Of a DNA stretch of 6,861 nt, positions 1 through 5,513 are shown in pieces (the first letter of the stretch is position 1; every line of letters starts with the position of its first letter). The notes beneath the pieces were generated by a model. The model saw nothing but the letters and a program-made list of their open reading frames with translations. It made no database searches and had not been told where the DNA came from. This DNA is from JBLNCE01 sp050260415 (GTDB lineage: Bacteria > Bacillota > UBA4882 > JAAYXC01): contig JBLNCE010000174.1 in assembly GCA_050260415.1 (NCBI GenBank), positions 1 through 6,861 on the forward strand. The letters are read 5' to 3'. Made by a program: the position numbers and the translations under genes.

Positions 1-941
1 GCATCGAGGAAGGCGACGAGGTCATCACCACCCCCTTCAGCTTTATCGCCTCGAGCAACTGCCTTCTGTACGAGCGCGCCCGTCCGGTTTTCGTGGATAT
101 CGAGCCTGAAACGGGCAATATCGACCCAAACCTGATCGAACGGGCAATCACCCCCCGCACCAAAGCCATCCTGCCCGTGGACGCCTTCGGCCAGCCGGCC
201 AGACTCGACGAGATCCGGCAAATCGCCCGGCGGCACGGATTGATTGTCATCGAGGACGCCTGCGAGTCGCTGGGCTCCGAATATAAGGGCATCAAGACCG
301 GCAACGGCGCCTTTGCCGACGCAGCGGTCTTCGCCTTTTATCCCAACAAACAGATCACGACCGGCGAAGGCGGGATGATCGTCACCGACGACGCGGAAAC
401 GGCCGGGCTCTGCCGCAGCCTACGCAATCAAGGCCGTGACGAATCGGGGCCGTGGCTGTCGCATGTGCGTCTGGGGTACAATTACCGGCTGGACGAGCTA
501 TCGGCCGCCCTAGGTCTGGCGCAGATGCGGCGCCTCGATGAGATCGTCGCCAGGCGCGCCTCCGTGGCCGAGCTTTACCAGAAACGCCTGGCCCGGGTGC
601 CCGGTGTCCGGCTGCCGTATACCGCCCCCGCGGTCACCAGGATGAGTTGGTTTGTCTACGTGATCCGCGTGGGCATGGACGAACCCTCGGCGGAGCGGCA
701 ACAGGCCGTGCGTAACCGGGTGATGGAAGAACTCCAATACGCCGGGATCGAGTGCCGGCCCTACTTTACCCCCATCCACCTGCAGCCCTTTTACCGCCGG
801 TTCTTCGGCTACCGCGAGGGAGACTACCCCGTGACGGAGGCGGCGGGCCGGACCAGCATCGCCCTGCCATTCCATAACCGCCTCTCGGTGGAAGAAATCG
901 AATATGTCGCACAAGTATTGGAAAAGTGCTTGACCAGTTGA
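1..941 (+). CDS. DegT/DnrJ/EryC1-family sugar aminotransferase, 5' end missing
   Basis: The gene runs in from the left edge; the first whole codon is at base 3, and 312 residues are visible before the TGA at 939-941. Family members are usually about 370-390 residues, so roughly 60-70 N-terminal residues are missing. This PLP-dependent fold-type I family transfers an amino group, usually from glutamate, to a keto sugar nucleotide for polysaccharide or glycan synthesis. The hallmark YPNKQITTGEGGMIVTDD is present, with the Schiff-base lysine at codon 348-350. The Asp of VIEDACESLGSEY (codon 255-257) should contact the pyridine nitrogen of PLP. GYNYRLDELSAALGLAQ and the C-terminal TSIALPFHNRLS are also typical. 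The visible segment is intact. A GTG at 93-95 lies inside the domain and is not the start. The family is secure; the exact sugar substrate (4-keto or 3-keto, UDP- or dTDP-linked) cannot be read from the sequence. The polysaccharide neighbours fit an amino-deoxy sugar precursor. Confidence 0.93.
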   Translation, partial: IEEGDEVITTPFSFIASSNCLLYERARPVFVDIEPETGNIDPNLIERAITPRTKAILPVDAFGQPARLDEIRQIARRHGLIVIEDACESLGSEYKGIKTGNGAFADAAVFAFYPNKQITTGEGGMIVTDDAETAGLCRSLRNQGRDESGPWLSHVRLGYNYRLDELSAALGLAQMRRLDEIVARRASVAELYQKRLARVPGVRLPYTAPAVTRMSWFVYVIRVGMDEPSAERQQAVRNRVMEELQYAGIECRPYFTPIHLQPFYRRFFGYREGDYPVTEAAGRTSIALPFHNRLSVEEIEYVAQVLEKCLTS

Positions 942-958
942 CGCGACTTTGAGATAAT
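930..958 (+). promoter_or_regulatory. Sigma70-type promoter for murJ
   Basis: TTGACC (930-935) and GATAAT (953-958) are separated by exactly 17 bases, and each matches the sigma70/sigmaA consensus at five of six positions. The -35 box overlaps the last codons of the aminotransferase gene. Transcription would start near 965, giving murJ a leader of about 60 nt. This suggests that murJ can be transcribed independently of the aminotransferase. The call rests on motif match only. Confidence 0.6.
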
Positions 959-965
959 CATCCTG

Positions 966-1018
966 CGCGTGTCAACATGGCCGCATAGCCTTCGATCACC
1001 CGATCGCGGACACACGCG
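966..1018 (+). promoter_or_regulatory. Predicted hairpin in the murJ leader, touching the Shine-Dalgarno
   Basis: CGCGTGT (966-972) is the reverse complement of ACACGCG (1012-1018). An inner pair, CGATC (993-997) with GATCG (1002-1006), stacks inside it. The last base of the 3' arm (G1018) is the first base of the GGAGG (1018-1022) used by murJ. The 5' arm begins at about the predicted transcription start. The fold could therefore influence ribosome access or mRNA stability; this role is inferred from position alone. Confidence 0.35.
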
Positions 1019-1027
1019 GAGGAAACA

Positions 1028-2623
1028 ATGGTCACCGGGAAAAAAGCCGTCAAAGCCATCGGCGCCATCGTCGTTATCGGCTTCATCAGCAAGATCATCG
1101 GGTTCGTCCGGGAAATGATCCTGGCCAACTACTACGGCGCCTCGGCCGCCATGGACGCGTATAACATCGCGTTCAACATCCCCGGCATACTTCTTGTCGG
1201 GCTCGCCACGGCCGTCACGACCACGTTCATCCCGGCCTTTACCCGCCAGTCCGAGTTGCACGGCAAGGAAGCGGCCTTTGCCCTCAGCCGGAAGCTCTTT
1301 ACGGGCTTTGCGGCGGTGGGGCTCCTCATCACGGGGCTCGGCATAGTCTTTGCCCCGTCCATCACCAGGATCCTGGCGCCCAGGTTCGACCGGGAAACAC
1401 TCGCGCTGGCCACCGCCCTCTCCCGCATCCTGCTGACGACGGGCGCTTTTACCATCCTGAACGGCCTCTGCATGGGCTTACTCCAAGCCCAGGAGCGTTT
1501 CGTCATCCCCGCCATGATTGGCATCCCCATGAGTTTCACCGTTATCGGCCTGGTCATCCTCTTTGCCGGACGCTACGGCATCCACGCGCTGGCTTATGCC
1601 ATGGCGCTCGCCGCCGTCGTGCAGGTCATCTTCCAGGCGCCCGCCATCATGAGGACCGGGTTCAGATTCCGGCCCGCCATCGATTTCCATGACCCCGAGG
1701 TCCGGCGGGTGGCCCTCCTCGTCCTGCCCGTCTTTGCCGGCACCATGCTGTTGCAGGTCAATACGGTCGTGGACCGGATCTTTGCTTCCGGCCTGCCGGT
1801 GGGTTCCATCTCCGCGCTCGCCTATGCCAACCGGGTCAACGGCCTGATCGTGTCCATCGTCGCGGCGGCCATCGCCACCGTCTCCCTGCCCGCGCTCTCC
1901 CAGGCCGCCGCCAACCGCGACCTGACCCGCCTCCGTCAGACGATGGTCCTGGCCGTAAGGGGCATGAACGCCCTGATCGTGCCGATGACCATCGGCATGG
2001 TCGTGCTGCGGGCGCCGCTCGTGCGCCTGCTCTTTGAGCGCGGTGCCTTTGACGCCGAGGCCACCGCCATGACCGCCACGGCTCTGCTCTATCTCTCGCT
2101 CGGACTCTTCGCCTACGGCCTGCGCGACATCTTCGCGCGCGCCTTTTACGCCCTGCAGGATACGGTGACGCCCATGATTAACAGCGGCATCACCATCGCG
2201 GTCAATATCGCCCTGCTCGTCTTCCTGGTCCCCCGTTACGGCCTGGCCGGCCTGGCCGGGGCCACCTCGCTCTCGGGCGTGTTCGGCGGCGGTCTCATGC
2301 TCTTTTCCCTCCGGCGCAAGCTGGGCCATGTTGGCGCGCGGGAGATCCTCGGCTCCATGCTGAAGATTACCATAGCCGGCCTCGTCATGGGCCTGGGGGT
2401 GCGATATCTATACCCGATGGCGGCCCGCCTCGTCCCCGGCCGGGGATTCCTGGCGCAACTGGCGGTCCTCGGATCGACGGCCCTATGCGGGATCCTGATC
2501 TACGGCGCCATGCTCTACGCCGTGCGGGCGCGCGAGATCGGGATTGCGCAAGGGTTTCTCCGGCGCAGGCTGCCCCTGACGCCGGAAATCGCAGCCGCGG
2601 TGGAAAAGGATGAGTCGATTTAG
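1028..2623 (+). CDS. murJ: MurJ/MviN-family lipid-linked oligosaccharide flippase
   Basis: The 531-residue protein matches the usual MurJ length. It has about fourteen hydrophobic segments, near residues 9-25, 45-68, 90-110, 133-153, 159-180, 186-204, 228-246, 263-288, 312-330, 350-368, 385-402, 404-424, 443-462 and 476-498. This MOP-superfamily protein flips lipid II for peptidoglycan across the cytoplasmic membrane. Family signatures are GFVRE (25-29), MDAYNIAF (42-49), VDRIFASGLPVGSISALAYANRV (split as VDRIFASG at 248-255 and YANRV at 266-270), LLFERGAFD (334-342) and RDIFARAFYALQDTVTP (366-382). Arg28, Asp43 and Arg269 align with functionally important MurJ positions. Lys22 replaces an arginine, and the TM2 double arginine of the E. 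coli protein is absent (GILLVGLATAV, 53-63). ATG at 1028 has GGAGG five bases upstream. The setting in a polysaccharide locus leaves open whether it flips lipid II or the repeat unit, as a Wzx substitute. Confidence 0.9.
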   Translation: MVTGKKAVKAIGAIVVIGFISKIIGFVREMILANYYGASAAMDAYNIAFNIPGILLVGLATAVTTTFIPAFTRQSELHGKEAAFALSRKLFTGFAAVGLLITGLGIVFAPSITRILAPRFDRETLALATALSRILLTTGAFTILNGLCMGLLQAQERFVIPAMIGIPMSFTVIGLVILFAGRYGIHALAYAMALAAVVQVIFQAPAIMRTGFRFRPAIDFHDPEVRRVALLVLPVFAGTMLLQVNTVVDRIFASGLPVGSISALAYANRVNGLIVSIVAAAIATVSLPALSQAAANRDLTRLRQTMVLAVRGMNALIVPMTIGMVVLRAPLVRLLFERGAFDAEATAMTATALLYLSLGLFAYGLRDIFARAFYALQDTVTPMINSGITIAVNIALLVFLVPRYGLAGLAGATSLSGVFGGGLMLFSLRRKLGHVGAREILGSMLKITIAGLVMGLGVRYLYPMAARLVPGRGFLAQLAVLGSTALCGILIYGAMLYAVRAREIGIAQGFLRRRLPLTPEIAAAVEKDESI

Positions 2624-2628
2624 CGTTA

Positions 2629-2648
2629 CCCAGGGTTGAAACCCTGGG
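2629..2648 (+). other. Stable hairpin directly after murJ
   Basis: CCCAGGGT (2629-2636) pairs perfectly with ACCCTGGG (2641-2648) around the four-base loop TGAA, five bases after the murJ stop codon. The sequence after it is A-rich (gaaaagaaaa), with no T tract on this strand, and on the opposite strand the T-rich stretch would precede the hairpin. It is therefore not a standard intrinsic terminator in either direction. It may protect the murJ mRNA 3' end or be a dispersed palindrome. Confidence 0.5.
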
Positions 2649-2649
2649 C

Positions 2650-2845
2650 AGAAAAGAAAATCGTTCAAAGACCCATACGTGCTTGCTTTGGACCGTCCTT
2701 GGTCGCCGCAAGCTCACACCCATCGCGGGCCGACCTGTACGGGCTCGCTGAGCTTTGAAGCCTATCCGCGCCCTGTCATGTCCACCCAGGAAGGGTAAAA
2801 GCCCAGCGACGGACATGGATGTCCCGAAGCGGGCCGGACAGGGTT
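2650..2845 (+). other. Non-coding stretch with several nested inverted repeats
   Basis: No convincing gene lies here. GCTTGC (2681-2686) pairs with GCAAGC (2708-2713), with GACC/GGTC (2691-2694, 2701-2704) inside. CCCTGTC (2771-2777) pairs with GACAGGG (2837-2843) and encloses two arms: ATGTCC/GGACAT (2778-2783, 2811-2816) and CCCG/CGGG around 2823-2833. The outer arm is followed by TTTT (2844-2847). The layout could belong to a structured RNA or to a decayed mobile element. I recognise no known RNA family. GC-rich DNA often gives short stems by chance, so the call is tentative. Confidence 0.25.
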
Positions 2846-2867
2846 TTAGAAAGCTCTTGCAGGTGTA

Positions 2868-2904
2868 GCCCGGGGATTCATACCCGGGCGAAAGACGGGT
2901 TTTT
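2868..2904 (+). terminator. Possible weak intrinsic terminator before the export cassette
   Basis: GCCCGGG (2868-2874) pairs with CCCGGGC (2883-2889) around an eight-base loop. Ten bases later comes TTTTT (2900-2904). A shorter alternative stem, CCCG (2883-2886) with CGGG (2896-2899), abuts the T run directly. Either could end transcripts arriving from murJ before the promoter at 3030-3058. The spacing of the stronger stem is poor and the abutting stem is only four pairs. Confidence 0.3.
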
Positions 2905-2927
2905 CACAACGCTGGTTGGAAAATGGC

Positions 2928-2993
2928 ATCAAACTCACCCCCCGTCTCCCTCTCTAAGCTTAGAGAGGGGGTGCCCGCAGGGCGGGGGTGAGT
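2928..2993 (+). repeat. 66-bp palindromic repeat element, copy 1
   Basis: This 66-bp sequence recurs at 6606-6671 in the same orientation with a single difference (T2947 here, C6625 there). ACTCACCCCC (2933-2942) and GGGGGTGAGT (2984-2993) form an outer 10-bp stem. Inside lie a perfect 22-bp palindrome (2948-2969, centred on AAGCTT) and a small hairpin, GCCC-GCA-GGGC (2973-2983). The fold is a three-way junction, like REP/BIME-type or miniature mobile elements. It encodes no protein and has no transposase beside it. This copy lies between murJ and the promoter of the export cassette. Confidence 0.85.
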
Positions 2994-3029
2994 CTGAAAA
3001 GAGGCCGTGCCTCCTTGATCCGCCCTCGA

Positions 3030-3058
3030 TTGCATTTTTGCCCAAAATCTGTTATATT
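3030..3058 (+). promoter_or_regulatory. Sigma70-type promoter for the export/kinase cassette
   Basis: TTGCAT (3030-3035) and TATATT (3053-3058) are 17 bases apart, in an AT-rich patch that stands out from the GC-rich surroundings. The -10 box matches five of six consensus positions; the -35 box keeps only the TTG core plus a partial match. Transcription would start near 3065, leaving an untranslated leader of about 225 nt before the OPX gene. It is the best promoter candidate in the 658-bp interval. Confidence 0.5.
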
Positions 3059-3064
3059 AACGCG

Positions 3065-3277
3065 ATGATTTTGCGTTTTTTGTTGATTTTCGTCAACGTC
3101 CGCATTTTGGCGAACAAAATCGCACCCGCGTGCGTCTACGATCGTGATCTGCCCGGGACAGCCTCCATGGGCAGGGACGGGAAAATGCTCCTTTTCGTCG
3201 GACGGGCAGGATTTACCGCTCCGTGCAACGAATTACGGGTTCAAACAGTGAACGCAACCAGTCATCACCAATGACGC
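3065..3277 (+). promoter_or_regulatory. Long structured leader upstream of the OPX gene
   Basis: Between the predicted start of transcription and the Shine-Dalgarno there are several inverted repeats. GATTTTG (3067-3073) pairs with CAAAATC (3115-3121), enclosing GTTGA/TCAAC (3082-3086, 3093-3097). CTGCCC (3149-3154) can pair with GGGCAG at 3169-3174, or, extended by one pair, as CTGCCCG with CGGGCAG at 3203-3209; the two pairings exclude each other. Between the partners sits GACG/CGTC with AAAA/TTTT (3176-3199). GTTCA/TGAAC (3239-3243, 3249-3253) lies just ahead of the ribosome site. I recognise no known riboswitch consensus. A regulatory leader is an inference from length and alternative pairing. 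Confidence 0.3.
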
Positions 3278-3285
3278 GGAGGTGA
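3278..3285 (+). promoter_or_regulatory. Shine-Dalgarno that fixes the OPX start at 3291
   Basis: GGAGGTGA (3278-3285) is a full match to the anti-Shine-Dalgarno sequence. Two in-frame GTG codons compete. The one at 3282 lies inside this motif and cannot be served by it. The one at 3291 is five bases downstream, the ideal distance. Starting at 3291 also gives a normal signal peptide beginning MNR. Confidence 0.8.
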
Positions 3286-3290
3286 CGGCG

Positions 3291-3926
3291 GTGAACCGCG
3301 CACTGATCTGTGCGGTAATTGCCCTGCTCTGCCTCGCCCGGCCAATCGCTGGCGCCGAGGTTGATAAATACCGGCTCGACACGGGGGACGTGATCCGAGT
3401 ATCCGTCTGGGGCCACGAGGATCTGGGCGTCCAGGTGACCGTGGGACCGGACGGGCGCGTGGCCCTGCCCCTCCTCGGGGAGGTATCCGTGCGCGGCGCC
3501 ACCCTGTCCGAGGTCGAGGCGCAAACGACCGCCAAATTTGCCGAATTTCTGCGCGAGCCCCAGGTAACCGTGGTCCTGGTCGCACGGCGCCAGATCTCGG
3601 TCAAGGTTTTCGGCCAGGTCAACCGGCCCGGAGCCTTCCTGGTCAACCCGGACGCCTCGATCGCCGAACTGATCGCCATGGCGGGCGGAGCCACGAAAAG
3701 GGCCGCGCTGGAGCAGGTACAGCTCATGAAAGGCGGCGACCCCGCCCGGGCGGAGATCCTGCCCCAGGGCAAGGACGACAAGTTCGGCCTCGTTTCCCAG
3801 GGAGGGTCAAAGCCGCAGCTCGCGGACGGCGACGTCATCTTCGTGCCGGAGACCAGGAAGATCGACTGGCAATTTCTCCTGGGCATCCTGGGCGGACTGC
3901 TGACTCTGAAGCAGTTGATCTCGTGA
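3291..3926 (+). CDS. Short Wza-type polysaccharide export (OPX) protein
   Basis: This 211-residue exported protein belongs to the polysaccharide biosynthesis/export family, whose large members (E. coli Wza, about 380 residues) form the outer-membrane exit channel for capsule or exopolysaccharide. A signal peptide (MNR, then a hydrophobic stretch 4-16) ends at AGA|EV, with cleavage predicted after Ala22. Cys14 does not lie in a lipobox, so it is not an obvious lipoprotein. The Poly_export domain spans about 25-100 (YRLDTGDVIRVSVWG... REPQVTVVL). One SLBB domain follows at about 102-150 (ISVKVFGQVNRPGAFLV... AMAGGATKRA). The C-terminus ends in a hydrophobic helix, WQFLLGILGGLLTLKQLIS, which may anchor it in a membrane. 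Only one SLBB domain is present and the long Wza C-terminal region is missing, so this is the short OPX class. It starts at GTG 3291 and is followed after 126 bases by the Wzz-like gene, its expected partner. Confidence 0.88.
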   Translation: MNRALICAVIALLCLARPIAGAEVDKYRLDTGDVIRVSVWGHEDLGVQVTVGPDGRVALPLLGEVSVRGATLSEVEAQTTAKFAEFLREPQVTVVLVARRQISVKVFGQVNRPGAFLVNPDASIAELIAMAGGATKRAALEQVQLMKGGDPARAEILPQGKDDKFGLVSQGGSKPQLADGDVIFVPETRKIDWQFLLGILGGLLTLKQLIS

Positions 3927-4052
3927 CATTTCCGGCCAGAAATGAATCCCTGGGCGGATAACGAAGACAGACGCGATTATGTTTGCTTTTTCGATCTACA
4001 ATTGCACCGGAAACCTGCGTGCGGGACGTGACGAGGGGGTCTGTAGCCCGGT
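3927..4052 (+). other. 126-bp spacer before the Wzz-like gene
   Basis: The spacer contains a small hairpin two bases after the OPX stop codon region (ATTTC 3928-3932 with GAAAT 3939-3943). It also has a longer-range pair, TTTCCGG (3929-3935) with CCGGAAA (4007-4013). No T tract follows either, so there is no clear terminator. An A/T-rich patch near 3976-4003 contains TACAAT (3997-4002) but lacks a suitable -35 box at 16-18 bases. The genes on both sides probably share a transcript. Confidence 0.35.
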
Positions 4053-5513
4053 ATGGAACTGGAGCTTCTTGATTACATAAGAATCATCTGGCGCCGCAAA
4101 TACCTGGTCATAGCCCTCGTCCTGGTCGCCGGCATCACGAGCTACGTGGGCAGTAAGCTCTCGGACAGGATCTATGAGGCGCGCAGCAAGATCCTGGTCC
4201 TGGATAAGAAGGGCGCCGCCATGAGCATCTTGAACGAGATCAGCGGCATGCCCAAGAACCAGGTTGCAAACTACGTGGAGATCCTCAAGAGCCGCAGCCT
4301 GCTCCTGACCGTGTGCCGGCGCCTGGATCTGCCGACGGATCATGAGAGCCTCAAGGGACTCCAGAGCAATTTGACGGTCCAGCCAATCCAGGGCACGGAC
4401 ACCATCGAGATCAGGGTGCAATCGGCCGACCGCCGCCTCGCCCAACGCTTGGCCAACACCTATGTCCGCTGTTTCATGGAGCGCAGCCTGGCCGACAACC
4501 AGGAGGACGCCCGCGCGGCGCGCGAATTCATCGAGGAACAACTGGCTGTAATCACTGAGCGACTGACGCGCGCGGAGGTCGCCCTGGCCGGCTACCAAAA
4601 GAGCGCCCGCATCGTCTCCCCGAGCGACGAGGTCAAACAGGCCATCGACAAACTGGCGCAGTTTGAGTCCAACCGGGCCTCGCTCGATGTGGCGCTGGCC
4701 CAAGCCCGCGCCCGTCTGGCCAAGGTGGAGGAACTGCTCTCCTCGGAGGATCAGACGCTGGTCTCCGCCAAGGTGCTGGCCAGAAACCCGGTTTTTGAGC
4801 GCTACCGCCAGGAACTGAGCAATCTCAACGGCGAACTGGCCGCGGCCCTGGCGCAGTATACGGAGAAGCACCCCAACGTCGTTGCCCTGAGGGCGCAGAT
4901 CGCCAAGGTCCAGGAGGACCTGAACCGCGAGATGGAGACCATCGTCCAGAGCCAGACGGAGAGCCCCAACCCCATCCAGCAGGCCCACCTCCAACAAGCC
5001 CTGACCCTGCAGGCGGAGATCATGGCCAACCAGGCTGGCCGCGAAGCGATTGATAAGGAAATCCGCGTCTTGGACGGCAAACTCGCCTCCCTGCCGGGCA
5101 AGGAGATGGAACTAGCCCGGCTGATGCGGGAAAAAGCCTCCTCGGAGGCGATCTATACCCTCCTCGTGACGAAGAAATCCGAGATGGAGATCACCGAGCA
5201 TATGCGCACCGCGGACGTCCGGCTGGTCGATCCGGCCTATCTGCCCGCCAAGGAATCCCCGGTCAAGCCGAACACCAGGCTGAACGTGGCCGTGGCGGTC
5301 TTCCTCGGGCTTTTTGCAGGCGCGGGCCTGGCCTTCCTCCTCGAATACCTGGATCCGTCGCTCAAGACCCGCGACGAGGCGGTGGCCGCGTTGGGCCTGC
5401 CGGTCTTTGGCATGATCCCGGACGACGAGGTCTTCCACGACGGGACGCGCCGCCGGAAACGCCATAAACATAACCGCGCCAAGAAGGCCGGCCTGGGGAG
5501 GATCGGGGCATGA
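4053..5513 (+). CDS. Wzz/GumC-like chain-length determinant and kinase adaptor
   Basis: This 486-residue inner-membrane protein is a polysaccharide co-polymerase, which sets chain length and couples polymerisation to export through the OPX partner. The N-terminal Wzz domain begins MELELLDYIRIIWRRKYLV, with the first membrane helix at about 17-33. A long periplasmic or extracellular region follows, rich in heptad-like Leu/Ala/Glu/Gln at about 150-345 and probably coiled coil. A GNVR-like segment comes next (about 350-395). The proline-rich motif (Pro394, 398, 403, 406) precedes the second helix (about 412-430). The cytoplasmic tail ends in a strongly basic run, RRRKRHKHNRAKK (466-478). No Walker motifs occur, so the kinase is the separate next gene, which overlaps it by ATGA (5510-5513). 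ATG 4053 is the first possible start, because an in-frame TAG lies at 4044-4046. Its Shine-Dalgarno (GAGGGGG, 4033-4039) is 13 bases away, longer than ideal. Confidence 0.9.
   Translation: MELELLDYIRIIWRRKYLVIALVLVAGITSYVGSKLSDRIYEARSKILVLDKKGAAMSILNEISGMPKNQVANYVEILKSRSLLLTVCRRLDLPTDHESLKGLQSNLTVQPIQGTDTIEIRVQSADRRLAQRLANTYVRCFMERSLADNQEDARAAREFIEEQLAVITERLTRAEVALAGYQKSARIVSPSDEVKQAIDKLAQFESNRASLDVALAQARARLAKVEELLSSEDQTLVSAKVLARNPVFERYRQELSNLNGELAAALAQYTEKHPNVVALRAQIAKVQEDLNREMETIVQSQTESPNPIQQAHLQQALTLQAEIMANQAGREAIDKEIRVLDGKLASLPGKEMELARLMREKASSEAIYTLLVTKKSEMEITEHMRTADVRLVDPAYLPAKESPVKPNTRLNVAVAVFLGLFAGAGLAFLLEYLDPSLKTRDEAVAALGLPVFGMIPDDEVFHDGTRRRKRHKHNRAKKAGLGRIGA

Noticed and set aside
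1478..2329. Long minus-strand open frame opposite murJ (283 codons)
   Set aside because: GC-rich coding DNA commonly leaves the opposite strand open. Its product is low-complexity Gly/Asp/His/Glu-rich and lacks any domain, whereas murJ on the + strand is clear.
2629..2660. Intrinsic terminator for murJ
   Set aside because: The hairpin is strong but is followed by an A-rich, not T-rich, stretch. It does not fit either strand.
2819..3274. Open frame of 151 codons on the + strand
   Set aside because: It runs across the hairpin, the 66-bp repeat, the promoter and the leader, has no family resemblance or good ribosome site, and its composition changes abruptly along its length. I treat it as non-coding.
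3231..3274. tRNA-like 3' end (GGTTCAAA followed by ACCA)
   Set aside because: The T-arm stem does not pair, and no acceptor, D or anticodon arms can be found upstream. The match is coincidental.
3065..3281. Known riboswitch (for example c-di-GMP type I) in the OPX leader
   Set aside because: Exopolysaccharide operons make this plausible, but I could not match the conserved core of c-di-GMP or other common riboswitch classes by eye.
3976..4002. Internal promoter before the Wzz-like gene (TACAAT at 3997)
   Set aside because: The -10-like box is good, but no -35-like box lies 16-18 bases upstream; the nearest candidates give a 14-base or shorter spacer.
3996..4997. Long minus-strand open frame opposite the Wzz-like gene (333 codons)
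   Set aside because: It mirrors the leucine/alanine/glutamine-rich coiled coil of the + strand gene. The Wzz-like protein has recognisable domains and the mirror frame has none.
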